NCBI GenBank assembly: GCA_934047225.1
Contig: OW203992.1
Location: forward strand, 10,777,501-10,841,500
Direction: 5' to 3'
Origin: Ypsolopha sequella
Taxonomy: Eukaryota; Arthropoda; Insecta; Lepidoptera; Ypsolophidae
DNA: 64,000 nucleotides
The translations under genes and the position numbers were made by a program. Positions 44,301 through 50,251 of this stretch are shown piece after piece (positions within the stretch are counted from its first letter, which is position 1; the number at the start of each line of letters is the position of its first letter). The notes beneath the pieces were generated by a model. That model was given only the letters and a program-made list of their open reading frames with translations, did not search any database and was not told the DNA's origin.

Positions 44301-46184
44301 TAATTTAAACTGCCTTGACCAAAACTTTATAACAAATTCGGAAGAACACGAACTGCCAAACACACGTAACATACGCTGTCTGATCTCCGAAGGCGTATTC
44401 CCTTCTTTAGTCAAAAACTTAATCACCGCACGCTGCTCGATTTTATCCATTTTCACTTTTTCTACCGACATGTTCGAAACAATTGTAGGAGACAAATAAA
44501 CGTGATGCAATAAACAAATGAATGTAATACATTTTGAAAATAGAATAACAAACGAATATAAATTCATACCAGCCAGCATTATTTTTGTAATAATTTCTGA
44601 CAAAGGAGATTACATGTCAGCCGCCCTACGTATATATTATAATGTACCTACCTATTCTCCTATCATATAAGCCATTTGCTTATTTATTGATATGGGCTCT
44701 AAAAAAAAATAAACCTGATATAAAATTATTATTCTATATATTTATTATATCTCGGAAGTACGTATTCCCGGACCTTTGGGAGGACAATTTAATCTAAATG
44801 TGATGTGACATCAACCAACGATTATCCCCGTACGCACTGTAGGAGTGCACCCAAGGACAACCCCCGATCTGTGTAGGAATATTGTAAGGAATGGAAACAA
44901 AGGAAACCAGACTATTGGGTTACATCAACCCAGTGGACTAGTGGACTGTGTGTGGCTATGGAAGGAACTATGGCGCCTGCCTGACCAGTGTTATTAACAC
45001 GGAAAAATGGGTAGCACTCGCCAACTCAATTAAATGGCCCCCCCAAACAGTCACTCGTACGGAGAGACAAGAGGGCAACATTTGCTGAGCAGCTAAAGGA
45101 TGGAGAGATGTCACTGGACGACAATCACATAGATCTTTCTACTCCACTCTGACCGGCCTCCCACTCGAAGCCAGAGGTGGGGAACTCTCCCTCGTCATTC
45201 CGTTCACTCCGGCTGGCCAACAAAGGCTAGCCGAAGATGAGTAACAGGGCCTTCCCCCGGGAGCGCGTTCGGGTCCGTGGGGTCGCTAATGCCCAACAGC
45301 TCGCCTCAAGCTGCCATGCGTTATAGACTGAGAGCTAGCGACGAAATCGGTCATGTGGCTTCAGCTGTATTGAAACTCCGTTATCTACTTCCCTGAACAA
45401 CCTTTTTCGATAATCTTCGTGCTGGCAGGCTGCGGACGGTGGGTGCGGGTGTAGTAGGGTGGGGAAAAAAAAGAAGAAAAAAATGTGGGCTCAGCGACTT
45501 TAATTTTTATTTCAAACAGTTGCTCTGTACTCCCTGTGCATCCAAAAAAAAAATTAAATCGATCGGGTGGTGGGAAGGGGTTGCCAGCGTTAATTAAAAG
45601 TACCAAAATAATAATAATTTTCATGTGGGCTCAGATATCAGCCGGCGAACGCGTCATCGCGCTCACGGCTCACGGCGGCTTGGTACTTTTAATTAACGCT
45701 GGCAACCCCTTCCCACCACCCGATCGATTAAAATTTTATTTTAGGTGCACAGGGAGTACAGAGCAACTGTTTGAAAAACCCACATTTTTTTCCCCACCAC
45801 ACTACACCCGCACCCACCGCTCGCGGCCTGCCAGCACGAAGATTATCGGAAAAGGTTGTTCAGGGAAGTAGCTAACGGAGTTTCAATACAGCTGAAGCCA
45901 CATGACCGATTTGGTCGCTAGCTCTTGGACTATTATGTTATTTGCCCTGTTACCCGTAAAATTGTTTTAAAACGTGTCTATTGAACATTTTATTTATTTC
46001 CAGGTACCTCAAGCATGTAGTTCTTCGCTTCCTGACAGCGCGGGAGCTGGAAGCCCGTCAATTAACTCGCGCCCTGTCGGTCCTCCTTCGGCTGAGCGCT
46101 CACGAGGAGGCGCTGCTCCGGGCCGCTCTGCCGCCGCGACACAACGGTATATCCTCTTGGTTCCCTTCACTGACCAACACTTGA
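17282..46184 (+). CDS. Golgin97: Golgin-97 (GOLGA1), complete, 13 coding exons, 626 aa
   Basis: Golgin-97 is a trans-Golgi coiled-coil tether: its C-terminal GRIP domain binds Arl1-GTP and its N-terminus captures endosome-derived vesicles. The 13 exons listed below all join in phase from ATG 17282 to TGA 46182-46184. The first residues, MFASLKSKIKEETGSD, match the conserved N-terminus of vertebrate golgin-97 (MFAKLKKKIAEE). Exons 3-12 encode long heptad-rich helix (for example KIEELKLNLASVQ, ELRTRLAAAERAQDRLDAL, DNRISDMKKTLQREL). Exon 13 encodes the GRIP domain (about residues 567-612) with RYLKHVVLRFL and the invariant tyrosine needed for Arl1 binding, then LSVLLRLSAHEEALL. At 626 aa it is shorter than the 767 aa human protein. 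The gene is stretched to 29 kb by transposons. Missed micro-exons cannot be excluded, but none is needed. Confidence 0.93.
18184..18345 (+). mobile_element. TCTACCGCGTAATTCTC MITE, copy B
   Basis: Same orientation and nearly the same sequence as copy A, in golgin intron 1. Confidence 0.88.
18505..18665 (+). pseudogene. LINE reverse-transcriptase 3' fragment
   Basis: Translates as DVVTRIEKGMLR-stop-FGHVKRRNESRVTKEMY and RPPRRMY, the familiar MLRWFGHVKR end of insect non-LTR retrotransposon proteins with Trp turned into a stop. Confidence 0.7.
19356..19517 (-). mobile_element. TCTACCGCGTAATTCTC MITE, copy C
   Basis: Inverted relative to A and B, 162 bp, in golgin intron 1; high similarity suggests recent spread. 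Confidence 0.88.
19675..19830 (+). pseudogene. LINE 3' fragment, second piece
   Basis: Reads TRNRRACMTSLMDVEEVCPD then RSRWKSVVSAYPSGTQA, matching the C-terminal tail seen in insect LINE proteins. Probably the same insertion as 18505-18665, split by MITE copy C and other sequence. Confidence 0.6.
20150..20209 (+). CDS. Golgin97: Golgin-97 exon 2
   Basis: 20 codons, acceptor ATTTCAG, donor GTAAGA, phase 0 both sides. A low-complexity Thr/Ser/Gly linker (TTSTTTASSSGGLGDTSTSE), as in the serine-rich region after the N-terminus of human golgin-97. Confidence 0.8.
20795..21060 (+). repeat. SINE tail joined to ATTATAAATGCGAAAG repeat
   Basis: AACACCTCTGACACCCCCTT (SINE tail) is followed by CACTAATATTATAAATGCGA and ends CGCGGGCGAAGCTGCGGGCA, a very common lepidopteran repeat. 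Confidence 0.75.
21400..21490 (+). repeat. Tandem repeat, ~26-bp unit x 3.5
   Basis: TGTGACCAAACCATTGCCAA-type units start at 21400, 21425, 21451 and 21477. Confidence 0.88.
22199..22386. mobile_element. Palindrome with tRNA-like centre
   Basis: Arms of ~75 bp (ATATCATTGCAGCATAGAAA to GTGAGGAGCTCTGAACC and their complement) enclose a minus-strand tRNA-like core with B box GGGTTCGAATCCC (22270-22282). It ends 135 bp before golgin exon 3. Confidence 0.8.
22522..22693 (+). CDS. Golgin97: Golgin-97 exon 3
   Basis: Acceptor CTTCCAG, donor GTAAAG, ending in phase 1. It encodes SISPQLESYLSDRTGGQ and the coiled coil up to LNLASVQ. The following intron holds the 4.3-kb transposon. Confidence 0.88.
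23161..23300 (+). CDS. YqaJ nuclease gene, exon 1
   Basis: ATG at 23161 begins MSNKLEDGFEKGQSDN; it ends in phase 2 at donor GTAAGT (23301). A longer in-frame start at 22963 lies in the terminal repeat region and is not favoured. Confidence 0.8.
23161..24886 (+). CDS. Transposon-encoded SWIM finger + YqaJ/RecE-like nuclease, 438 aa, 2 exons
   Basis: Exon 1 is 23161-23300 (donor GTAAGT), exon 2 is 23710-24886 (acceptor TTACAG, TAG stop). Residues 105-117 form a SWIM-like zinc motif, CHDCAAQKGGCKH. From about residue 255 a YqaJ viral-recombinase-type PD-(D/E)XK nuclease follows, with MRYCRITASKIH, E307 in RGKVLEPDVR, D341 in LGASLDGL, E350 and K352 in VIEIKCP, and the QIQLQ helix at 376-380. 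All catalytic residues are present and no stop or frameshift interrupts. The role of this second protein in ISL2EU transposition is unknown; DNA end processing is a guess. Confidence 0.9.
23710..24886 (+). CDS. YqaJ nuclease gene, exon 2
   Basis: Acceptor TTATTACAG ends at 23709, and the joined codon CG+G gives Arg. It holds the SWIM motif and the whole nuclease domain. An AATAAA just after the stop (near 24899) fits as its poly(A) signal. Confidence 0.9.
24938..26386 (-). CDS. Transposase exon 2 (HTH and DDE core)
   Basis: It begins VENDMENYIRYRLMGGQ, supplying the end of the THAP domain, and carries the whole catalytic domain to FRNQV and stop. It is preceded by acceptor TTTTTACAG. Confidence 0.9.
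   Translation of the reverse strand, partial: VENDMENYIRYRLMGGQLRLKKGVLPHKFDCQRKDNAVVERTGYKKRQQIEYFERVLNPEVGHENLITQEEFVACETIDFNSNDTEAINPLEEDNAANLHNDPKYKSLAVQVNIKPKVRSKGINTDAGFDRVEEFALKIKTVKPKEHRRDHHREPMHDSFTSYSNTSSVSASLSGFSVNTDACEMKRQVDTELFKEHMQKGTLMSISREPKLFLGLPSQVYFCLEYLSESTERPLMDVLLSLKKLRWREPNSVLAVQFGVSESTVARHFKETIPKVAQCMEKLIFIPPRDDIRSNLPIPFRRRYSTVVSIIDLEIQIEKPSSAVHQALTWSQYKNANTIKYLISITPNGLINFISEGYGGRTSDALIFEDCGFLQMLSPGDVVMADRGFKNIAHLLERQGCKLLRPPSVDSGSKLSKEEVLETKRIAALRVHVERSIGRLREFEMIAPHACVDIDYVRILDYVVTSACGVVNLQECLFRNQV
24938..26941 (-). CDS. Transposon-encoded THAP + DDE transposase, 541 aa, 2 exons
   Basis: Exon 1 is 26765-26941, exon 2 is 24938-26386 (donor GTAAGT, acceptor TTTTTACAG). 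Residues 1 to about 85 are a THAP C2CH finger: CVVPKC at 6-11, CCEDHF at 53-58, closing with LKKGVLPHKF in place of the usual AVPTIF. A helix-turn-helix lies near residues 300-333 (LRWREPNSVLAVQFGVSEST). The DDE_Tnp_4-type catalytic core has D371 (SIIDLEIQIEKPS), D445 (VVMADRGF) and E493 (RVHVERSIGRL), plus YLISITPNGLINFIS. It is fully open, so it may be active. Minus-strand poly(A) signal AATAAA is near 24932. Confidence 0.92.
26765..26941 (-). CDS. Transposase exon 1 (THAP finger)
   Basis: 59 codons from ATG at 26941, MSYKYCVVPKCKSTSSS to THYCCEDHFD, ending in phase 0 at GTAAGT. Confidence 0.88.
27201..28085. other. Intron sequence without recognisable features
   Basis: AT-rich golgin intron 3 sequence between the transposon and the SINE. 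No coding or repeat signal that I can name. Confidence 0.5.
28086..28760 (+). mobile_element. tRNA-derived SINE, interrupted by hAT element
   Basis: The left part 28086-28245 (GCAGTAGCTCAGG, then TCGAAGTACGGCGGTAAGGC) and the right part 28719-28760 match the SINE at 48313-48655. The right edge runs up to golgin exon 4, whose acceptor it may supply. Confidence 0.7.
28246..28718. mobile_element. Non-autonomous hAT element nested in a SINE
   Basis: 473 bp with ends CAGTGCCGGATTA and TAATCCGGCACTG and an exact 8-bp duplication AACACCTC (28238-28245 and 28719-28726). Removing it restores the 3' half of the SINE. It lies in golgin intron 3. No transposase frame. Confidence 0.9.
28782..28939 (+). 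CDS. Golgin97: Golgin-97 exon 4
   Basis: Acceptor TGTAAAG (poor pyrimidine tract), donor GTGAGT. It encodes EEAVAAQTVARTAQAEAAK and LRTRLAAAERAQDRLDALT, an alanine-rich coiled coil, in phase with exons 3 and 5. GC-rich codons contrast with the AT-rich flanks. Confidence 0.85.
29467..29629 (+). CDS. Golgin97: Golgin-97 exon 5
   Basis: Acceptor CATACAG, donor GTACGT, ending in phase 1. Coiled coil: EELEQSRRDWARERSDLRAA, then SEAEAKAKDLADELAVIRA. Confidence 0.88.
29919..30218. mobile_element. Palindromic MITE (AGGTAGCGTTC ends)
   Basis: 300 bp. Outer ends AGGTAGCGTTCTTAAACAC and CGTTTAGGAACGCTACCT. The inner 50-bp arms AACGGTGTTTAACTTTAGAC form a hairpin; a worn relative is at 15225-15335. Confidence 0.8.
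31067..31408 (-). repeat. Dispersed TCGTCCACTGCTGGA repeat, inverse copy
   Basis: Reverse-complement copy of 6546-6893 (starts CTCGACTGTGGAAGTACCAC, ends near GTACTAGGCTGATGGATGAT), immediately upstream of golgin exon 6. Confidence 0.8.
31455..31606 (+). CDS. Golgin97: Golgin-97 exon 6
   Basis: Acceptor TCTGTAG, donor GTATTT. Coiled coil DYDRLSRERAVLSRQLQEAK and ending GQIASLETQ. A hAT element begins only 35 bp after the donor. Confidence 0.88.
31642..31900 (+). mobile_element. hAT internal-deletion element with hATC remnant
   Basis: 259 bp, ends CAGGGGTCGGCAACC and GGTTGCCGAACCCTG, with exact 8-bp duplication GTCTAAAG (31634-31641, 31901-31908). The interior still encodes IFGSTYLCEQTFYIL, the signature of the hAT C-terminal dimerisation domain. 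It lies just after golgin exon 6. Confidence 0.92.
32554..32700 (+). CDS. Golgin97: Golgin-97 exon 7
   Basis: 49 codons, acceptor GTGTAG, donor GTACGA, phase 0. Coiled coil VELEKRDLMDKLMTLTADL and EKTKQSLANSEAK. Confidence 0.88.
32878..32952. repeat. Near-perfect hairpin
   Basis: GTAAATATTTATTTCCAACA with TGTTGGAAATAAATATTTAC, ~34-bp arms, 8-base loop. Confidence 0.85.
32963..33357. mobile_element. Palindromic MITE, ~190-bp arms
   Basis: Starts AAGGTTAAACGTCAGTCGCT and ends AGCGACTGCCGTTTAACCTT. The inner arms include CACAATTAGTCATGATCT and its inverse. It adjoins the hairpin at 32878. Confidence 0.82.
33664..33741 (+). CDS. Golgin97: Golgin-97 exon 8
   Basis: 26 codons, acceptor ACCCAG, donor GTGAGT, phase 0: VVRLNGEVHSLAMEVKSL then RSSADHVG. 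Confidence 0.85.
33854..34012 (+). repeat. Three-copy tandem repeat, 54-bp unit
   Basis: Units of TTATGCAGTTTTTGTAAGGC then ATATCTTTACATCTAATTAA, 110 bp after golgin exon 8; copies 2 and 3 are nearly identical. Confidence 0.88.
34115..34552. mobile_element. MITE with GCGTCCATAAATTACGTGAC ends
   Basis: Left GCGTCCATAAATTACGTGAC, right GTCACGTAATTTTTGGACGC. The interior repeats GTCACGTGAC and G-rich runs. Such ends are widespread in invertebrate genomes. Confidence 0.8.
35191..35562 (+). repeat. Dispersed repeat, copy 2
   Basis: Matches 4445-4818 over nearly its full length, in golgin intron 8. Both end at GAGCACTTGCATTGAAAAA. Confidence 0.85.
36290..36675 (+). repeat. Composite dispersed repeat
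   Basis: TCTAATTTACAGAAACCAAT and AATAAGGTTTTGTTAAATAA are shared with 15360-16137; TATACTTGCGATTGTCGGCA recurs at 37218. An insert at 36365-36555 carries the CCGGTT motif. Confidence 0.65.
37259..37593. repeat. Near-perfect 335-bp palindrome
   Basis: Arms of ~155 bp with only a few mismatches meet near 37425 (GTGCAC core). Left arm ACTTGTACACTATTTCACAC, right arm its complement. It lies in golgin intron 8, 378 bp before exon 9. Confidence 0.93.
37971..38194 (+). CDS. Golgin97: Golgin-97 exon 9
   Basis: The longest exon (224 bp), acceptor TCCCCAG, donor GTGAGT, ending in phase 2. Strong heptads: KLDAAIEENRELEATLENER, then VKILQEKVEKSTRLYDEQ and ELQQHCAELQRRVDK. Confidence 0.9.
38332..38668 (+). 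repeat. Direct duplication in golgin intron 9
   Basis: 38332-38482 and 38548-38668 share ATTACAATATTTATATATAT through TTGTTCGGCATCAGTCTTGT; the first has an extra AT-rich insert. Confidence 0.85.
39622..39778 (+). CDS. Golgin97: Golgin-97 exon 10
   Basis: Acceptor TTCGCCAG, donor GTCGGT (weak). One leading base completes Lys from exon 9. Coiled coil MSQSLEMSRSNERYLEMEQN, then RAKVTDLEGLIAQHKE. Confidence 0.87.
39838..40240 (+). repeat. Lepidopteran GGCCAAGCGCGAGTC repeat
   Basis: Starts AAACCGGCCAAGCGCGAGTC, contains (CGGA)n near 40132-40160, ends TACCTTTTAGGTACTACAG. Fragments of the family are near 5930, 35728, 38218, 49513 and 54470. Confidence 0.85.
40198..40305 (+). repeat. Two-copy tandem duplication, 54-bp unit
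   Basis: TTTTAGGTACTACGGAACCC to TTGCGATTCTTTCTTC appears twice at the end of the preceding repeat. Confidence 0.88.
40761..41045 (+). repeat. Two-copy tandem repeat, ~144-bp unit
   Basis: Units 40761-40904 and 40905-41045 share TGAATCATATTATGATTC, TGACTCCATCCTACTTTCAA and end at TAGATCCCC. Confidence 0.85.
41297..41452 (+). CDS. Golgin97: Golgin-97 exon 11
   Basis: 52 codons, acceptor TTTCAG, donor GTAAGT, phase 0. Coiled coil KVELEDLKRRIDQLIESENS then LKKTIQDLETEICDKNK. Confidence 0.9.
42526..42641 (+). CDS. Golgin97: Golgin-97 exon 12
   Basis: Acceptor TTTCAG, donor GTGAGA, ending in phase 2. KIKTLDNRISDMKKTLQREL aligns with the coiled coil just before the GRIP domain of human golgin-97, which has MLELRKTLQKEL at the same place. 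Confidence 0.92.
42797..42895. repeat. Inverted 5' terminus of the Penelope-like fragment
   Basis: Arms 42797-42843 and 42852-42895 are near-perfect inverse copies (CACATCTGCCGGTTTTTCAC against its complement). The left arm is the element's own coding sequence in antisense, so two pieces meet head to head. Confidence 0.8.
42844..43340 (+). mobile_element. Penelope-like retroelement 3' fragment (GIY-YIG end)
   Basis: An open frame to TGA at 43159-43161 reads KEHISAVKNRQMYKSAIAEH, HYYPRIVREAIELKKHPNNF and GFKLSPTWSPV, the conserved C-terminus of the endonuclease of Penelope-like elements. The tail CTGTCTCGAAACGTCGG at about 43280 is typical of such 3' ends. The reverse transcriptase is absent. 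Confidence 0.75.
43346..44630 (-). mobile_element. mariner element (DD34D), complete ends, frameshifted
   Basis: 1285 bp in golgin intron 12, flanked by TA duplications (43344-43345 and 44631-44632). Inverted ends: left CGAGGGGAGGCTGAAAAG, right read inward CGTAGGGCGGCTGACATG, both followed by TAATCT. It encodes one mariner transposase on the minus strand. Confidence 0.93.
43411..44471 (-). pseudogene. mariner transposase pseudogene
   Basis: Read from ATG at 44471 (MSVEKVKMDKIEQRAVIKFL). It has the N-terminal HTH region, then ARWVPRML and VTCDETWI with the first catalytic Asp. Near 43970-43976 the frame shifts, with a few residues apparently lost after DETWI. The second frame carries ESKQESLQWK, HDNAPVHTA and YSPDLAPCDYFLF. 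Exactly 34 residues separate the second and third Asp, the DD34D spacing of true mariners. The shift makes it inactive. Confidence 0.92.
44700..45330. other. GC-richer unassigned block, probably retroelement debris
   Basis: Contrasts with AT-rich flanks (CCTTCCCCCGGGAGCGCGTT, TCCGTGGGGTCGCTAATGCC). No long open frame. I suspect a piece of a retrotransposon but cannot name it. Confidence 0.4.
45331..45925. repeat. 595-bp palindrome, ~245-bp arms
   Basis: From AGAGCTAGCGACGAAATCGG to its complement at 45906-45925; the arms include GTACTTTTAATTAACGCTGG and CACAGGGAGTACAGAGCAAC. The centre (about 45620-45680) is GC-rich. It ends 78 bp before the last golgin exon. Confidence 0.93.
46004..46184 (+). 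CDS. Golgin97: Golgin-97 exon 13: GRIP domain and stop
   Basis: Acceptor TTTCCAG at 46003. It encodes YLKHVVLRFLTARELEAR, QLTRALSVLLRLSAHEEALL, and ends SSWFPSLTNT, TGA 46182-46184. The GRIP domain coincides with this exon. The Arl1-contact tyrosine is the first complete codon. The acceptor lies 78 bp after a 595-bp palindrome. Confidence 0.95.
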
Positions 46185-46340
46185 TCCATTCTGTAATTAC
46201 TCACTCGGAAACCGGTGGGAACGCTCGATTATTTTTGTACTGCGCTTTGTTTATGTGCACGCGACTAAAACGGTTTATAGAAAGCAGAGAGAAGGTTAAA
46301 TTTTTGGTTTCTACCTACAATAGTGTCGATTCGGAGTTAC

Positions 46341-46445
46341 ACGACTTAACTTATTTGACAGAACTAACTTTTTGTCTTATCGATACAGAAAAAAAAAGAC
46401 AGAACGATTAAATTAAGTTTAGTCCTGTCAAATAAGTTAAGTCGT
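46341..46445. repeat. 3' UTR hairpin 1
   Basis: ACGACTTAACTTATTTGACA and its exact complement, 20-bp arms. Confidence 0.85.
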
Positions 46446-46702
46446 ATTACAAAGAATCTACACCAATAATGAACAAGCTTCGATGTGTATTTTGCGGTCC
46501 AAAAGGGTGAATTTGAAATTTTTTATGTCTTGATTTATTCAGCTAATGTGCGAAGGCAAATAAAATCCCATAATAAGACGTCTGATATTGTTTAATATTC
46601 GTTTACTTAGTTTTGGATAGGAATTACTTGTGTTTTGGAAAGTATTATTATTGTTACTTATGTTAAGATATCGCGCGTGTTTATTTTTTGTTAATTTTAT
46701 GA

Positions 46703-46836
46703 AGTGTCTAGCCTGCCACCAGCGGCCGTTTAGCAAAATAATATATTCTGCCACTAGCGGCAAAGTAACAAAAATAATTATTTTACCACATAATATATTA
46801 TTTTGCTAGACGGCCGCTGGTGGCAGGCTAGACACT
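46703..46836. repeat. 3' UTR hairpin 2, ~45-bp arms
   Basis: AGTGTCTAGCCTGCCACCAG and its complement; the arms continue through GCAAAATAATATATT. Confidence 0.88.
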
Positions 46837-47363
46837 TTCTTAATTTTATTTTATACATACCTAAAGCGAGATGACTTTTATGTTATGTAGCCAAAGTTAT
46901 ACTGGAGACTGTTTGTAATACAAGAAACGGCCACCTTAGAAAAAAAATTGCTCTTATGTTGGCTGTTACAAAAGCCAAAATTGTATTATGCGTGGTATGG
47001 GCCTCGTTTTATGATCATTTACAAAGTATTCAGTTTGACTTAGGCTGTGTAAATCAAAATCACTAATTATATAAGAATGAAGAAAAATAAATCTTTATCG
47101 AATATGCCTTAGTAGTTGCTAGTCATCTAATAAATTGAACATAATGATTAGATGTAAATAATGATAATTAGTAGAGTATTTTTATGTCATTTTATGTTTT
47201 GTGATTTTATTGTATTCCATTATTTTACAAAGTATGTTATCTTGCATCGAATCTATTGAAGTGATATTTTAATATCTCGCATTCAAGACACCGCTAGAGT
47301 AGTTGACAATCCAAACAATGTTTTGTATTGCGAACGCAGTTTCAGTTCATGGTACGAGAAAAA

Positions 47364-47697
47364 CGTTTAACACGCACGCATCGCCGCAGCGATGAAGTGT
47401 GCAACGGGATGCAAAGAGTTATAAACGACCATTTTGCACGACTTTGACAAGCATATTTTCCGATGCTCTCTGCATCGTATTCGTACAAAGAGCCACAAAC
47501 TTATCTGTTCCGGTGGCGAAGACTGTGACACAGTGGATATGGAAGCGACTATAGTCTGGCCCAATGGATCAGATAAGTTTGTGGCTCTGTAATATATTAT
47601 CCGTCATTTTGACAGGTAAAAATGGCCGTTTAATACATATCTATCGCCGCAACCCGTTGCACAGTTCATCGCTGCGGCGATGCGAGTGCGTTAACCG
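47364..47697. mobile_element. Inverted-repeat element
   Basis: CACGCATCGCCGCAGCGATG pairs with CATCGCTGCGGCGATGCG; an inner pair AGCCACAAACTTATCT is inverted at 47572-47588. Intergenic. Confidence 0.8.
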
Positions 47698-48312
47698 CGA
47701 AAAATGTATGTCAAATAGTGAATAACCGCAAAAAACTCATGGTCACATATATCAGGAGATCTGGTAAGGGGGAGTGGCGCTTGCGAACGCATTAGGCCTA
47801 TTTTTGGTCCAATTACAATAGAGCGCGTATTAGTATTTATCACGCACACTAAGAGGGCTCTCTTTTTGCATGTGTACTATTAGTGTGCGTGTAAATATGA
47901 GGAGTAGATTAGAGTAATAAGAAATCTCCTGATAATTAATTAAATCAATCTTATTAGCTAGCAATACATACGATAGTAATTAATCTCAGTTGTACGTAGT
48001 TCTGTTTCCAATTTAAAATTGTTAAACGTGTAATGAGTAATAAAAAAGAGCGTAATATAAAGAAAAATAAAAAATGTCAGAGAGATCAAAATCGTAGAGT
48101 TTGTACGGTCGCCAGCATTGGCAGTTCTTATTGCGGCGCCATAGCTGCTAATATCGTTTACACATATGGTGCTTGAACTGCTGGCGTGTGTACATTTCGT
48201 CTCGATTACATTTTTGTAAATTATATTTACCTTTTTGTATTATGATTGAAAAATGTAACATACCCTTCAGAACTAGGTGCTGTTAAACAGTTCAGTTTAT
48301 ATTAATTATAAG

Positions 48313-48655
48313 CAGTGGTAGCTCAGAGGTAAATTGCTGGTCTCTCAATCTTGAGATCCAGGTTCGATCCCCGGTCGGGCATGCACCAATGAGTTTTTCG
48401 GAATTTATGTGCAAAGTATTTGTTCTTACTTACCACTTGCTGAACGGTGAAGCAAAACATCGTAAGGAAACCTGCATGCCCTAAAAAGCGTGTACTTGTA
48501 CCCGAAGTACGGCGATAGGGCTCACCACCCACCAGGTTGGGACGTAATAATTGTCGGTAAAACGCGGGTGTACCGAGTGTAAACTGTGATTATCTTTTCA
48601 CATTTCACACTTGGAACACGTCTGACACCTCCTCAGGGATTGATGTCGTATATAT
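48313..48655 (+). mobile_element. tRNA-derived SINE
   Basis: The head has pol III boxes: A-like TGGTAGCTCAGAGG (about 48317) and B box GGTTCGATCCC (about 48362). The body has AACATCGTAAGGAAACCTGC and CCCGAAGTACGGCGATAGGG, and the tail CACGTCTGACACCTCCTCAG. This body is common in lepidopteran genomes. Confidence 0.8.
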
Positions 48656-49067
48656 ATTTATTAGCTGAACTGTATTTATTGCTAATCATAAAGAGATAAA
48701 CCGTGTGCTACCACTACGTAACGTGTGCAGAATGAAATTTGGACAAGTTTCACTTCCCAGTTTAAAATTGGTTTCAGTTATGATAATGAAAGTTTATGAA
48801 ACTTGTGCATAACAGAGGTTATTAAAACACAAGTGTGAGTTTCAAAACCAAGTAGTATAGGCGAGGTTTTTAATAGCACCACACGAGTGTTTTAATACGT
48901 ACTTTGTTATGTGTAGTTCTACAGATTACTTTATCTAAACTCATGTGTAAAATCTTAAAATTTGTCTTTTTTTGTCATTTGTGTTTTTGTTCGTCATTTT
49001 CGTTGCTGTTTCCGGCATGTCAGTTACGATGAAAACTTGTATTTTTCCACAAATTATATTTACAATT

Positions 49068-49115
49068 TACTCTGCCCAACCGGTTTCCCTATGTAAGCAT
49101 TATCAAGGGCTTGAA
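49068..49115 (+). repeat. CCGGTTTC/TCAAGGGC repeat fragment
   Basis: TCTGCCCAACCGGTTTCCC and GCATTATCAAGGGC, the motif pair described at 9590. Confidence 0.55.
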
Positions 49116-49626
49116 CTAAATGAATATTGTATAAACAATGTATAAATTGCTAAAGGTACGTGCAAAAAAAAAAATCTCGGTGTCATCCAGATTTTTCCAG
49201 AATAAAACTATTGACCAACAAAAACACAGAAAATAAGTAAATTATGGCGCCAAAATCCAGCGGTCCACCGCGCATGTGAGACAAACGGCTCGGTCACGAG
49301 TTCGATTGTCGTTCGAACCATTCCCTATTTTCGAGCTATGGCCATCGCCAAAGACAAAGTGCGGTCGAAAAAAAAAATTTACTTGGTCGGGCCACCGTGT
49401 ATTGTTATGGTAAAAATGGAAAATTAAATAAAGAGTCGAATAAAAAGCAAACAAGGCAGCCATCGAGAATTATGCTCGGATAGAATAAAATTTTACTAAA
49501 ACAAAGCACATGAAAAAAACGGCCACTAGCGAGTCAAACTCACAAAAAGTTCCGGACCACTTAATAATATACATTTTTCTTAACCATAATATACATGCGA
49601 CAAAAAAACAGGCGGTAAAATAGTAT

Positions 49627-49713
49627 CCATCCATCGGCCTAGTTCGTCCACTGCCGGCTATAGCCCTTTCCAAGATTTCGCCACTCTTGGCGATCCTCCT
49701 GGAAGAAATGCCC
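49627..49713 (+). repeat. Dispersed TCGTCCACTGC repeat, truncated copy
   Basis: CATCCATCGGCCTAGTTCGT to TCCTCCTGGAAGAAATGCCC. Confidence 0.75.
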
Positions 49714-49919
49714 TCTAGGTAGGGAACCTTAATTTTTATTATTCGTTACAACTACAATCTGACAAAATAAAGGCAATTTTTTCGAGGTTACGTGTATGTT
49801 ACCCTCTTGATTTTTTCATTATTGGCCATAGTAACTCGTTATTCTGTGAACATTTCAACTGGCTACCTAAAACGGCTGAAGCTGTAGACCCTTGGACAGA
49901 CAAGCCTTATTTATAAGCT

Positions 49920-50230
49920 TATATAATTAAATACTTTTTGCCTGCGGTTTCGCTTGCGTCGAAGCGTCTTTCAATTGAAAACTTTCATCGACAGTTTTCG
50001 GCTTGGTTGGTTTTATGAACACCTTTTATAGCCTATATAATTACATATAAATATGACCAGGGTCTTTACGATGATAATAAAGAACTTCCAAATTCGTTGA
50101 GTGGTTCTCCAGAAAAACGGATCAGACAGACAGATACAAAAAAAATATAGTTTTGGCCTAAGTACAATACAAATAAAATAACCCATTTAATTTCAGATTT
50201 CGCAAAAATATTCTTTACTATTTTATTATT
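49920..50230 (+). repeat. Lepidopteran dispersed repeat fragment
   Basis: GCCTGCGGTTTCGCTTGCGT, CGACAGTTTTCGGCTTGG and TTCGCAAAAATATTCTTTAC link it to 7620-8240 and 9984-10290. Confidence 0.7.
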
Positions 50231-50251
50231 AGTATCTGGCACCCTTTGGGT

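Larger units (their letters stand above)
46185..47101 (+). promoter_or_regulatory. Golgin-97 3' UTR and candidate poly(A) signals
   Basis: AATAAA occurs at 46559-46564 and 47096-47101. Two hairpin-forming inverted repeats (46341-46445 and 46703-46836) lie in this stretch. Which signal is used cannot be told; the second hairpin would be transcribed only with the distal signal. Confidence 0.45.

Noticed and set aside
48313..48385. A tRNA gene
   Set aside because: It is followed by a SINE body shared with 28086-28760 and lacks a proper acceptor stem, so it is a SINE head.
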